From: Lysobacterales bacterium | GTDB lineage: Bacteria; Pseudomonadota; Gammaproteobacteria; Xanthomonadales; SZUA-36 | Length of the DNA: 28,464 bases | Assembly: GCA_009692275.1 (NCBI GenBank) | Contig: SHZL01000007.1 | Location: 1-28,464 of the forward strand | Direction: 5' to 3' | Part shown: positions 16,224 to 25,392 of the stretch, in pieces | How positions within the stretch are numbered: the stretch's first letter is position 1 | Layout of the letters: every line of letters begins with the position of its first letter | Notes under the pieces: generated by a model | The model's database searches: none | What the model saw: only the letters and a program-made list of their open reading frames with translations | What the model was told of the DNA's origin: nothing | Made by a program: the position numbers and the translations under genes

Positions 16224-17819
16224 TCAGATGCGCCGGATTGCAATGAATCCGGAGCCCAGCATCAGCAGTGCAAACAAGAGCTTGCCAAGGTCACTCAGGG
16301 TTGGAATGCCTTCCAGGAAAACGGTGTTGATGATGGTGCATGACTTCGCGGTATCACCTATAAGCACCGGAATCCACTCGGCACAACCGTTGTCTGCTTC
16401 AACCCCACTGAATACCGTTGATTCGGTCGCACGGCAGGCGGTGCTGCCGGCAAAATCCGGATACACGACGCCTGTCCGGTTGCCATTACCTTGTATGGTC
16501 CAGTTCCAGTGCATGCTGTTACCGCTGCCTTCGCCATCCCCGCCAAAGACATTGGCGCATTGCAGTTCGATTTCGCTGATGTCACTTTCGCCCACTTCTC
16601 TGGCGGTGACTAACCATTCCTTGATCACGGTAAAATTAACCGGATTGGGGTAGTTCTGAACCTGGCACAGGTTTTCGCTGCCGATGGTTATGCCATTGAA
16701 TACGCAGGATGCGGAACTCTGCGCCTCTCCGCATGCGGACTCACCCAGGCAGGTGTAGGTCGGAGTGTAGCCAGCGACCGGGGTTTCGGTGACCGTGCAG
16801 GACATCTGGCCGTCGTTGAAACTCTCCACGATGAAATTCACTTCGTACTGGTTGAATACGCCGTCGTTGGGCTGCACGGTGATGGACTGGTTCAGTGGCA
16901 GGCCGGTATTGCAACTGAGGTTCAGCGTGACGGGGGTTATGTCATTGCTGTCCACGAAGCGCTTTTGCACCACGAATTGTGCCGTTTGTCCGTTGCCCAC
17001 TTCACACCCGCGAGGCACTGTAATGGCCAGGCTTTCAAAGCCGCTTTCCGCGGTGGTGGACTGCAGGGTAGCCGTGCCGGTCATCTTATCGATGCTCAGC
17101 AGCTGGCTGCCAAATGGACCCCCGGGCGCGGCCCGGCGATCGGTAATGGCCCACAATTGTCCGTCGTTATCGAACGCCAGGCCTGCTTCATTGTACGCAC
17201 CGGCCGCGCCACCCAGAGCGCCAATAAGTGTCGCTGCGCCGGTGCTGGTATTGATGCTGTAGAGTGAGCGCGTATCGGCATTCTGGTTCGCCAGCAGGCC
17301 GTTGCTCAGCCCGTACAGTTGTACCGGATTGCCATAGGCTGCCAGCGCGCCGATGTTCTGGCCCAGATTGCCAACCAGAGATGTGCTGCCGTCGAGGTTC
17401 ATGCGGTACAGCGACTTCTGACTGACCGATGATGCATAAAGGCCGCCATCGCAGGCAAAAGTCAAACCAAAATCATTGCCACCCGCAGGACCCATGCCCG
17501 TGATGTTCACTTCCTGTGAGTCGATGACCACACCGTTGTCGGTGTTGATGGGAAACAGCTTCAGGGATTCATCATCCACGCCATAGAGCGTACCGTCAGG
17601 CGAAAAAGCCAGGCCTTCAACATCAAGTCTGGTTTGGCCCAGGGATTGAACGCGGCCGAGCCGGGTTTGCGCGCCGGTGCTCAGATCAATGCGGTACAGG
17701 CTGTCCGTATCCGCGGACGGACTGTCAGAGTTAATGCTATAGCCGTCGGGTGCTGCATTCACGGCCATAGAAAATGCCGCTGCAAGGCTTAGCATAATTA
17801 TTGTTATTGCTTTGTTCAT
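16224..17819 (-). CDS. Surface protein with beta-propeller-like repeats and IPTL-CTERM-like tail
   Basis: A 531-residue exported protein. ATG at 17819 gives a Sec signal peptide (KAITIIMLSLAAAFSMAVNA, cleavage near residue 22); the extension to 17861 lacks this logic. Residues about 25-280 hold propeller-type repeats, for example LYRIDLSTGAQTRLG, LYRMNLDGSTSLVG and LYSINTSTGAATLIG. Residues about 290-500 hold two Cys-containing beta domains resembling prealbumin-like surface modules. The last 27 residues are a tripartite sorting tail: IPTLSDLG, a hydrophobic helix, then ARR-type basic end IRRI. IPTL-CTERM proteins are usually processed by exosortase H; none is in this window. The motif has Leu where Trp is usual. 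Its role is unknown, perhaps cell-surface or matrix related. Confidence 0.8.
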   Translation of the reverse strand: MNKAITIIMLSLAAAFSMAVNAAPDGYSINSDSPSADTDSLYRIDLSTGAQTRLGRVQSLGQTRLDVEGLAFSPDGTLYGVDDESLKLFPINTDNGVVIDSQEVNITGMGPAGGNDFGLTFACDGGLYASSVSQKSLYRMNLDGSTSLVGNLGQNIGALAAYGNPVQLYGLSNGLLANQNADTRSLYSINTSTGAATLIGALGGAAGAYNEAGLAFDNDGQLWAITDRRAAPGGPFGSQLLSIDKMTGTATLQSTTAESGFESLAITVPRGCEVGNGQTAQFVVQKRFVDSNDITPVTLNLSCNTGLPLNQSITVQPNDGVFNQYEVNFIVESFNDGQMSCTVTETPVAGYTPTYTCLGESACGEAQSSASCVFNGITIGSENLCQVQNYPNPVNFTVIKEWLVTAREVGESDISEIELQCANVFGGDGEGSGNSMHWNWTIQGNGNRTGVVYPDFAGSTACRATESTVFSGVEADNGCAEWIPVLIGDTAKSCTIINTVFLEGIPTLSDLGKLLFALLMLGSGFIAIRRI

Positions 17820-18112
17820 CAGTCCAAAACCTTTTACGCCCGGGCAAACGAGCGGACGCACATGCTAGCAGAAAAAACAGGTAAAACATAACCTTAGTAG
17901 TGCTTTTTAAGCATGAACTCCAGTTCCGTGGTGGACTTGCAACAGGCGTTTCCCGGAGGCGCACATGGCGGCAAAAGCACAATTTTGTCAAGAGCCATGA
18001 GGAACAGGACCTTACGCCTGAATAAATGTATAAGCCTGTTATTTCGCCAGCTTTTCAAGGATCATAGACGGGCGCTCTGTGGCATTTTTACAACAGTATT
18101 TGAGACCGGGTT

Positions 18113-19129
18113 ATGCATATGAAAGACGATAAAGAAACAGACAGACGCGGGGTTCTGGTGGCGAACCTCGGAACGCCGGAAAGCCCGGATCCTCGTGGCG
18201 TGGCAAAATTTCTTCGGGCGTTCCTGTCTGACCCGCGCGTGGTCGATTTACCGCGCTGGCTGTGGCTGCCGCTGTTGAATCTGGTGATCATTCCCCTGCG
18301 CTGCAGACGTTCCGCTGCCGCCTACCGCAGCATCTGGTTGCCGGCAGGCTCGCCCCTGCTGGTGTTGACCCGCAGGCTGGCGCAGAAGCTGGCGACACGC
18401 ATGCACGGCGTGTGCAAAATCGCAACAGGGATGCGCTATGGCGAGCCTTCCATTCGATCGGCCCTGGAGGATCTGCGCCAGGGTGGCGTGAATTCGCTTG
18501 CAGTCCTGCCGCTGTATCCGCAGTTCTCCGGCACCACCACGTCATCAATTTATGACGCCGTGGATCAGGCTTTGCAGGACATGAACTGGCATCCGCAACT
18601 AAGTTGCATCAATGAATACCACCTTCACCCGGCATGGGTTGCGGCGGTTGCATCCAGCATCGTTGATTTCCGGAAAAAATCCGGTGCTGCCGACAAGCTG
18701 GTGTTTTCCCTGCATGGCATACCGCAGCGCTATGTCGCCAATGGCGATCCGTACGAGCAGCACTGTCGCGCCAGTGTTGCCGCCATCGCGCGTGCAGCGC
18801 AGCTGGAAGAAGACGAGTGGCTGCTGACGTTCCAGTCACGCGTAGGGCGCGAACCCTGGCTCATGCCCTATACCGACCTGACGCTGAAGCAATTAGCGCA
18901 GCAGGGCGTGCGCCATGTCCAGGTGGTGTGCCCCGGCTTCGCCGTCGATTGCCTGGAGACACTGGAGGAAATCGCCATGCAGAATCACGAGATGTTCATC
19001 GCCGCGGGCGGGCATAGCCTGGACTATATTCCGGCACTCAACGACTCGCATGGGCATGTCGAGGCCTTGCGTGAAGTGCTGACTCAGTCCCCGGGCCCGA
19101 TAAACGCCGGCCCGACAAACATCTCGTAG
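18113..19129 (+). CDS. hemH: Ferrochelatase
   Basis: A 338-residue enzyme that inserts ferrous iron into protoporphyrin IX, the last step of haem synthesis. VLVANLGTPESP starts the family region. LPLYPQFS is at 132-139, the catalytic His201 is in FSLHGIP, and Glu282 is in GFAVDCLETLEEI. SRVGREPWLMPYTD is also conserved. ATG at 18113 is used; ATG at 18119 is equally possible. The 250 bp upstream shows no other gene. The 3' end overlaps the ilvA 3' end by 46 bp in convergent orientation, so part of the coding sequence is used on both strands. Confidence 0.96.
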   Translation: MHMKDDKETDRRGVLVANLGTPESPDPRGVAKFLRAFLSDPRVVDLPRWLWLPLLNLVIIPLRCRRSAAAYRSIWLPAGSPLLVLTRRLAQKLATRMHGVCKIATGMRYGEPSIRSALEDLRQGGVNSLAVLPLYPQFSGTTTSSIYDAVDQALQDMNWHPQLSCINEYHLHPAWVAAVASSIVDFRKKSGAADKLVFSLHGIPQRYVANGDPYEQHCRASVAAIARAAQLEEDEWLLTFQSRVGREPWLMPYTDLTLKQLAQQGVRHVQVVCPGFAVDCLETLEEIAMQNHEMFIAAGGHSLDYIPALNDSHGHVEALREVLTQSPGPINAGPTNIS

Positions 19130-20667
19130 GCTTCGTTACCTGCTTCGGACTGGTGGCTGTAACCCGTTTCCGCGAGGAAGCGGTGAAAGCGCAACATATC
19201 CTCTTCCGGCACCTGGATGCCCATCAGCACACGGCCGTATTCTGAGCCGTAATTGCGGTAGTGAAACAAACTGATGTTCCAGTCGGTTTTCATGCCCCGC
19301 AGGAATTTCAGCAAGGCACCCGGGCGCTCGGGAAACTCGAAGCGGTAGATGCGTTCGTTGGCCACCTGGGCGCGGCCGCCCACCATGTGACGTATGTGCA
19401 GGCGCGCCATGTCGTTACCCGACAGGTCAGTGACCGGAAAGCCGCGCTCGACCAGGCTGTTGATGATGCTGCGCTTTTCCGCCACGCCCTGTTTCAATTC
19501 CACGCCGACAAAAATATGCGCGCTGCTGTGGTCGGAATAGCGATAGTTGAATTCCGTGATGCCCCTCAAACCCACGGTTTCGCAGAATTCCAGGAAACTG
19601 CCTGCCCGTTCCGGAATGGTCACGCCCAGCAGGGCTTCCTGTTCCTCGCCCACCGCGGCGCGTTCGGCAATGTGGCGCAGGCGGGCGAAGTTAACATTGG
19701 CGCCGGACAGGATCGCGGCAGCGCAACCGCTGCTGCCGGGGTGATCATGGAAATACTTTTTCATTCCGGCAAAACCGAGGGCGCCGGCGGGCTCGGCGAT
19801 GGCGCGCGTGTCCTCATACACGTCCTGCACGGCTGCACAGAGCTCGTCATTGTCGACGGTGATGACTTCATCAAGCATTTGTGCGCAGATTTCAAAGCTG
19901 TGATCGCCTGCGCGCTTGACTGCAGCGCCCTCGGCGAAGTGCCCCACTTCAGCCAGTGTCACGGGTTGCCCTGCGCGCATGGCAGCCTGCATGGAAGCGG
20001 ATTCCTGTGCTTCGACACCGATGATCCTGATGCCAGGCTGCAGGAAGCGCGCGACCAGTGAAACCCCGGCAGCAAGGCCACCACCACCAATAGGTATGAA
20101 CAGGTAGTCAACAGGCCTGGCTGCCTGGCGGATCAACTCTAGTGCGATGGTTGCCTGGCCTGCAATGACTTGCGGGTCGTCATAGGGGTGGATGAACTCA
20201 AGGCCCTTTTCAGCGGCCACGGCCAGGGCATAAGCGCAGGCCGCATCGAAGTCATCACCTTCGATCAGAACGGTCGCTCCCAGCTTTCTTACCGCGTTAA
20301 CCTTGATGGCAGGAGTCACAGCAGGCATGACCACGGTGGCACTGACGCCGAGGTGACGCGCAGCCTGCGCAACACCCTGGGCGTGGTTGCCTGCGGATGC
20401 ACAAATCACCCCCCGGGCGCGTTGTGCAGCACTCATGGACAGCAAGCGTGCATAGGCGCCGCGAATCTTGAACGAGAATACGGTTTGCAGGTCTTCGCGC
20501 TTGACCAGCACATCCAGCCCCAGGCGCTCCGCCAGCAGGGGCATTTTTTGCACGGGCGTTTCGATCACGAGATCTTCCAGGCGGCACTGCAGGATGCGCG
20601 GCAAATAGCGCTCAAACAGCGCCTTGCGCCGCTCCTCCGTCTGGGTCACTGTCTGGGGAGTTTTCAC
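19084..20667 (-). CDS. ilvA: Threonine ammonia-lyase, biosynthetic
   Basis: A 527-residue PLP enzyme that deaminates threonine to 2-oxobutyrate, the first step to isoleucine. The PLP lysine is Lys67 in FSFKIRGAY, and the phosphate loop is IPIGGGGLAAG. Two C-terminal ACT-like domains start LLGVTIPERAGSFLEFCE and FEFPERPGALLKFLRGM, the form that is feedback-inhibited by isoleucine. The start is GTG at 20667, overlapping the leuB stop by four bases (GTGA), which signals translational coupling. It is the last gene of the operon and its placement with leu genes gives joint control of isoleucine and leucine synthesis. Confidence 0.97.
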   Translation of the reverse strand: MKTPQTVTQTEERRKALFERYLPRILQCRLEDLVIETPVQKMPLLAERLGLDVLVKREDLQTVFSFKIRGAYARLLSMSAAQRARGVICASAGNHAQGVAQAARHLGVSATVVMPAVTPAIKVNAVRKLGATVLIEGDDFDAACAYALAVAAEKGLEFIHPYDDPQVIAGQATIALELIRQAARPVDYLFIPIGGGGLAAGVSLVARFLQPGIRIIGVEAQESASMQAAMRAGQPVTLAEVGHFAEGAAVKRAGDHSFEICAQMLDEVITVDNDELCAAVQDVYEDTRAIAEPAGALGFAGMKKYFHDHPGSSGCAAAILSGANVNFARLRHIAERAAVGEEQEALLGVTIPERAGSFLEFCETVGLRGITEFNYRYSDHSSAHIFVGVELKQGVAEKRSIINSLVERGFPVTDLSGNDMARLHIRHMVGGRAQVANERIYRFEFPERPGALLKFLRGMKTDWNISLFHYRNYGSEYGRVLMGIQVPEEDMLRFHRFLAETGYSHQSEAGNEAYEMFVGPAFIGPGD

Positions 20668-21767
20668 AGGTGCTGGTGCGCGGCGGCGAGACGCTCACAC
20701 ACCGCCGCAGTCACTTGCGCGGTAGTGCAACCGTCCTTCACCAGGTCCCGGGTCAATACGCCGTTTTCCCAGCAGTGGAAAATGGATTGTTCCAGTGCAT
20801 CGGCAACTTCAGGGCAGGACAGTGAGTAGCGCAACATCAGCGCGACAGAGAGAAACATCGCATAGGGGTTGGCAATGCCTTTGCCGGCAATATCCGGTGC
20901 CGAGCCGTGCACGGGCTCATACAAGCCGAAGTGGTCCTGGCGCAACGAGGCGGATGGCAACAGGCCCATGGAGCCGCATAACATCGAGGCCTCGTCGGAC
21001 AAAATATCGCCGAACAGATTTTCCGTGAGCAGAACGTCAAAATCACCGGGCCGGGTCAGAAGATGCATGGCAGCGGAATCGACCAGCATGTTGTCCAGTT
21101 TTATGGCGGGAAATTCTTCAGCCACCACCCGGGCAACGACTTCACGCCAAAGCCGCGAAGTCTCCAGCACATTGGCCTTGTCGACCTGGGTGATGCGGCC
21201 GTCACGCTGCAGCGCCAACTGGCAGGCCTTGCGCGTGACCCGCTCGATTTCGGCGCGGGAGTAACTGCATACGTCGTGGGCTGATTCTGCATCGCGCCTT
21301 CTTTCGCCGAAGTAAATGCCGCCGGTCAGTTCGCGCACGATCAGCAGGTCTACGCCGGCGAGTTTTTCCGCTTTCAGCGGCGAGAACTGATGCAGGGCCG
21401 GATGAGTGACCACCGGCCTGAGGTTACAAAACAAGCCGAATTCGGAACGTATGCGCAGCAGGCCTTTTTCCGGCCTTTGCGCTGCGGCATTGCTGTCCCA
21501 TTTGGGGCCGCCCACTGCACCGAGCAGGATGGCATCAGCCTTGCGACAGGCGGCGATGGTGGCCGGTGGCAACGGGTCGCCGGTGGCATCGACTGCTGCG
21601 CCTCCGATCAGTTGTTCATCCAGATGGATTTCAACGGAAAACTGCTGACGAATCACCGCGAGCACTTCTTTTGCTGCGGCATACACCTCAACACCTACGC
21701 CGTCTCCGGGCAGGGCAGCAACGCGGTAAGACTTCTTAAGGGCTTTGGGGACTGCTGGCGTTTTCAT
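20664..21767 (-). CDS. leuB: 3-isopropylmalate dehydrogenase
   Basis: A 367-residue NAD-dependent decarboxylating dehydrogenase that forms 2-oxoisocaproate in leucine synthesis. The family pattern is complete: VAALPGDGVGVEV at the start, LLGAVGGPKWD, RELTGGIYFGE, DNMLVDSAAMHLL, SDEASMLCGSMGLLPSASL and EPVHGSAPDIAGKGIANP. ATG at 21767 is chosen because the Rossmann-like start follows it; a longer open frame to 21908 is antisense-like sequence inside leuD. It overlaps leuD by 32 bp and ilvA by four bases. Confidence 0.96.
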   Translation of the reverse strand: MKTPAVPKALKKSYRVAALPGDGVGVEVYAAAKEVLAVIRQQFSVEIHLDEQLIGGAAVDATGDPLPPATIAACRKADAILLGAVGGPKWDSNAAAQRPEKGLLRIRSEFGLFCNLRPVVTHPALHQFSPLKAEKLAGVDLLIVRELTGGIYFGERRRDAESAHDVCSYSRAEIERVTRKACQLALQRDGRITQVDKANVLETSRLWREVVARVVAEEFPAIKLDNMLVDSAAMHLLTRPGDFDVLLTENLFGDILSDEASMLCGSMGLLPSASLRQDHFGLYEPVHGSAPDIAGKGIANPYAMFLSVALMLRYSLSCPEVADALEQSIFHCWENGVLTRDLVKDGCTTAQVTAAVCERLAAAHQHL

Positions 21768-22341
21768 AGCGGGCGATGTCCGTCTCCTGGCGCAAAAGGA
21801 AGTCCAGTTGGTCGATGCCCTGCGCCAGGCAATAAGCAGCAAAGGGGTCCAGCGGGAAACTGAAGGTGCCAAGCCCGCTGACTTCGAGCTTGCCCGCGGC
21901 AATGTCAATGCGCACCGGGTGGTTCGGGTGGGCCAGCAGAAATTCCATGACGGTTTGTTCCATCACCACCGGCAGCAGGCCGTTCTTGATGGAATTGTTG
22001 CGGAAAATATCGGCAAAGCGGCTGCTGATTACCGCGCGAAAACCCAGGTCCATCAAGGCCCAGGGCGCATGCTCGCGGGATGAGCCGCAGCCAAAATTGG
22101 GGCCCGCCACCAGCACCTGCTGCTCGGCTGGCACATGGTGCATCAACGGATGCTCCGCTTTGGAGCTGCCATCCGGGTTGAAGCGCCAGTGGAAGAAACA
22201 GAATCGACCCAGCCCTTCGCGCTCCGTGGTGGTGAGGAATTGTGCCGGGATGATCTGGTCCGTATCGATGTTATCGAACGGCAGGTTCAGGGTGCGGGAC
22301 TGGATAATTCCCGCGGCCTTTGTGTCGCCGGTGGTGCTCAT
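21736..22341 (-). CDS. leuD: 3-isopropylmalate dehydratase small subunit
   Basis: A 201-residue swivel subunit of isopropylmalate isomerase; it partners LeuC. It contains FDNIDTDQIIPAQFL, GPNFGCGSSREHAPWAL and FADIFRNNSIKNGLLPV, all typical of LeuD. Its ATG overlaps the leuC stop by four bases (ATGA). The 3' end overlaps leuB by 32 bp, longer than usual for such operons. Confidence 0.97.
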   Translation of the reverse strand: MSTTGDTKAAGIIQSRTLNLPFDNIDTDQIIPAQFLTTTEREGLGRFCFFHWRFNPDGSSKAEHPLMHHVPAEQQVLVAGPNFGCGSSREHAPWALMDLGFRAVISSRFADIFRNNSIKNGLLPVVMEQTVMEFLLAHPNHPVRIDIAAGKLEVSGLGTFSFPLDPFAAYCLAQGIDQLDFLLRQETDIARYENASSPQSP

Positions 22342-23783
22342 GGCCGGGTCCCCATCATGGGCCCATTTTCCAGCATTGGCCTGGGGTCAGTGACACAACC
22401 GGCAACGGCACAGGCCGCAGCGGTCAACGGACTGGCCAGCACGGTGCGCGCATTGCGTCCCTGGCGCCCCTTGAAGTTACGGTTGCTGGTGCTGACCACT
22501 AATTCTCCGGGTTGGGCAATATCACCGTTCATGCCAATGCACATGGAGCAGCCCGGCTCGCGCCATTCGGCGCCTGCTGCGAGAAATATCCGGTGCAGAC
22601 CTTCTTTTTCAGCAGCCGCACGTACCTGCTCGGAACCGGGCACGACCAGCATGCGTGTGCCGGCGGCAACCTTGCGGTTTTGCATGATGGAGGCAGCCGA
22701 GCGCAAGTCGCTAAGGCGTGAATTGGTGCAGCTGCCGATAAACACGATATCCACGTGCTCACCGGCCAGCGGAGAGCCGCCCTGCAGATGCATGTACTCG
22801 TGGGCATCCTCATTCGGAGATTCGTCCCGGCGCGGTACATTGCCAGTGATCGGGATGACCATGCCCGGGTGGGTTCCCCAAGTCACGCTGGGCTGGATCA
22901 GGCTCGCATCGATTTTAACCAGCCGGTCGAAGGTGGAGCTTGCGGCGCTTGCGGGGTCGCCGGCAAGAGTTTTCCAGTCGGCAACTGCGCGATCCCAGTC
23001 AGCACCGGCGGGAGCCATCGGCCGTCCCCTGAGGTAAGCAAAGGTCACTTCATCCGGCGCCACCATGCCGGCGCGGGCACCGCATTCAATTGACATGTTG
23101 CACAGGGTCATGCGGCTTTCCATGTCCATGGCGCGCACGGTGCTGCCGAAGTATTCGATCACTGAACCGGTGCCGCCATCGATGCCAATGGCGCCGATCA
23201 CGTGCAGGATCACATCCTTGGCGGAAACCCCGCGGCCAAGTTCACCTTCAATTTGAATACCCAGCGTCGCGGGCTTGCTTTGCAGCAGGCATTGCGATGC
23301 CAGCACATGGCCCACTTCGGTTGTGCCAATACCAAATGCCAGCGCGCCAAATGCGCCGTGGGTAGCGGTATGGCTGTCGCCGCAGACGATGGTCATGCCA
23401 GGCTGGGTGGCTCCCAGTTCCGGGCCGATGACATGGACGATGCCGCGGTGCGGGCTGCCCCAGCCATGCAGTTCGATGCCGAAGTCTGCGCAATTACGAT
23501 AAAACGTTTCGACCTGCTCGCGGGCCTGGTCGGTGACATACGGATAATTTCCGCTTGCATCGGCTGGCAGGGTAGGCGTGGAGTGGTCGATGGTGGCCAG
23601 GCAACGGTTTGTGCGCCGCACCTGCAGGCCGCGGCTCCTGAGTTCCGCAAAGGCCTGTGGCGTGGTCACTTCATGCAACAGGTGCAGGTCGATGTAAAGA
23701 ACAGTTGGTGCGCCATCGCCATTGGGTGCCGATTCTTCACGCACCACGTGCCGTTGCCAGATTTTTTCAAACAGCGTGGGCAT
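22338..23783 (-). CDS. leuC: 3-isopropylmalate dehydratase large subunit
   Basis: An aconitase-family subunit of 481 residues from ATG 23783 (484 from GTG 23792). It holds the 4Fe-4S cluster through Cys in IGSCTNSRLSDLR and GCSMCIGMNGD. Other marks are TIDHSTPT, HVIGPELGATQPGMTIVCGDSHTATHGAFG, and the C-terminal GRQGRNARTVLASP. GTG at 23792 would overlap the leuA stop by four bases, like the GTGA overlap at leuB-ilvA, so it is a real alternative; ATG is preferred because MPTLFEK matches the usual LeuC N-terminus. Confidence 0.96.
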   Translation of the reverse strand: MPTLFEKIWQRHVVREESAPNGDGAPTVLYIDLHLLHEVTTPQAFAELRSRGLQVRRTNRCLATIDHSTPTLPADASGNYPYVTDQAREQVETFYRNCADFGIELHGWGSPHRGIVHVIGPELGATQPGMTIVCGDSHTATHGAFGALAFGIGTTEVGHVLASQCLLQSKPATLGIQIEGELGRGVSAKDVILHVIGAIGIDGGTGSVIEYFGSTVRAMDMESRMTLCNMSIECGARAGMVAPDEVTFAYLRGRPMAPAGADWDRAVADWKTLAGDPASAASSTFDRLVKIDASLIQPSVTWGTHPGMVIPITGNVPRRDESPNEDAHEYMHLQGGSPLAGEHVDIVFIGSCTNSRLSDLRSAASIMQNRKVAAGTRMLVVPGSEQVRAAAEKEGLHRIFLAAGAEWREPGCSMCIGMNGDIAQPGELVVSTSNRNFKGRQGRNARTVLASPLTAAACAVAGCVTDPRPMLENGPMMGTRP

Positions 23784-23788
23784 GCTGA

Positions 23789-25366
23789 TCACACCGCCGC
23801 TTTCAATTGGGGCTCGGCGGTGCTTTTGCCCTGGTGTTGATGATGCCGGTTCATGATGGTGACCAGTGCCTGCGCCGAGGCTTCAACGATGTCAGTGGAT
23901 ACACCCGTGCCCTGGTAACGGCTGGCGCCGATGGTGGCCCGCACCACTGCGCGGCCCTGCGCATCACTGCCGCTGGACACTGCACTGACCTGGAATTCTT
24001 CCACGTGCAATTCCTCGTTCATGATCAGCTTGATGGCATTCACAATCGCGTTGACCGGCCCATCGCCGCGGCCGCTGTAGATGCGCGGTGCCGCGCCCTC
24101 GAAACGCAGTTTCAGGCTGGCCTCGGCGGACTGATCAGCATTGTCCACCTCGGTGTGAATGGAGATGGCGTCGAGATGCCATGGGCCACTTTGGTGGGTC
24201 CCGAGCACCAGCGCCTCAATGTCTTCGTCGTACACGCTCTTTTTCCGGTCAGCCAATTGCTTGAACTTCACAAACAGCACTTCCAGCAGTTCCTGCTCAA
24301 GTTTGAAACCGAGATTTTCCAGGCGATCGCGGAAAGCATGACGGCCGCTGTGCTTGCCCAGCACCAGGCTGTTTTCGGGCACACCCACATCCTGGGGCCG
24401 CATGATTTCGTAGGTTTCAGCATGCTTCAGAACGCCGTCCTGGTGAATGCCTGCTTCGTGCGCAAAGGCATTGCGGCCCACGATGGCCTTGTTGGGTTGT
24501 ACCTGTGATCCGGTGACGGAACTGACCACGCGGCTGGCCGGGTAGAGCCGGGTGGTATCGATGCCGGTGCGCATTTGGTAGCGGTCGTGGCGGGTACGCA
24601 AAGCCATGACCACTTCCTCCAGCGAGCAGTTGCCCGCCCGTTCGCCGATGCCGTTGATGGTGCATTCCACCTGGCGCGCTCCGCCTTCGATGGCGCCGAG
24701 GCTGTTGGCTACGGCGAGTCCAAGGTCATTGTGGCAATGCGCACTGAGGATGACCGAATCGGGCCTGCGCACATGCGTGCTCAGGTGGAGGAATTGCTGC
24801 CGGATTTCACTTGGCGTTACATAGCCCACCGTATCGGGCACATTGAGCACCCGTGCGCCTGCGTCCACTGCGGCCTGGAAGTATTCCACCAGGAAATCGA
24901 GTTCGGTACGTCCGGCGTCCTCGGCCGTGATTTCAATGTCATCAAACCACTGCCGGCCGTAAGCCACGGCAGAGGTCATTTCATCCATGATCTGCTGCTT
25001 GCTCATCTTCAGTTTGTGTTCGCGGTGAATGGGGCTGGTGGCAAGGAAAATGTGCAAACGCTTGTTCTTTGCCGTCTCCAGTGAGCGGGTAACTGCGTCG
25101 ATATCGGCATGGCGGGTGCGTGACAGCCCGCAAATGATCGCATTCAAACCGAGATCACCCACTGCCTTGACGGACTCGAAATCGCCATCGGATGCTGCCG
25201 GGAATCCGGCTTCGATCACGTCCACACCGAGTTCATCAAGCACCCGTGCAACCTGTAGCTTCTCCTGCACGTTCATGGAACAGCCGGGCGATTGCTCGCC
25301 ATCTCGCAGGGTGGTGTCGAATATGTGTACGTAATTGCTCATCGGGGCATTAGTGAGTGCGTTCAT
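23789..25366 (-). CDS. leuA: 2-isopropylmalate synthase
   Basis: A 525-residue enzyme that condenses acetyl-CoA with 2-oxoisovalerate, the committed step of leucine synthesis. The HMGL-like catalytic domain starts FDTTLRDGEQSPGCSMN and includes HCHNDLGLAVANS with metal-ligand His residues. The C-terminal regulatory LeuA dimer domain (from about residue 390) contains ALVLGTHQSGPWHLDAI and GDGPVNAIVNAIKLI and is where leucine binds in homologues. ATG at 25366 has GGAG eight bases upstream. It starts 26 bp after ilvD and is followed directly by leuC. Confidence 0.97.
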   Translation of the reverse strand: MNALTNAPMSNYVHIFDTTLRDGEQSPGCSMNVQEKLQVARVLDELGVDVIEAGFPAASDGDFESVKAVGDLGLNAIICGLSRTRHADIDAVTRSLETAKNKRLHIFLATSPIHREHKLKMSKQQIMDEMTSAVAYGRQWFDDIEITAEDAGRTELDFLVEYFQAAVDAGARVLNVPDTVGYVTPSEIRQQFLHLSTHVRRPDSVILSAHCHNDLGLAVANSLGAIEGGARQVECTINGIGERAGNCSLEEVVMALRTRHDRYQMRTGIDTTRLYPASRVVSSVTGSQVQPNKAIVGRNAFAHEAGIHQDGVLKHAETYEIMRPQDVGVPENSLVLGKHSGRHAFRDRLENLGFKLEQELLEVLFVKFKQLADRKKSVYDEDIEALVLGTHQSGPWHLDAISIHTEVDNADQSAEASLKLRFEGAAPRIYSGRGDGPVNAIVNAIKLIMNEELHVEEFQVSAVSSGSDAQGRAVVRATIGASRYQGTGVSTDIVEASAQALVTIMNRHHQHQGKSTAEPQLKAAV

Positions 25367-25392
25367 GGAATTGGCTCCAGTCAGGATTCAGA

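Noticed and set aside
17913..18122. 69-codon plus-strand frame before hemH
   Set aside because: It overlaps the hemH start, has no ribosome site and no recognisable motif; the region is more likely the hemH leader.
22135..23037. Plus-strand open frame of 300 codons inside leuC/leuD
   Set aside because: It lies wholly antisense to conserved leuC and leuD sequence; such long shadow frames are common opposite GC-rich genes.
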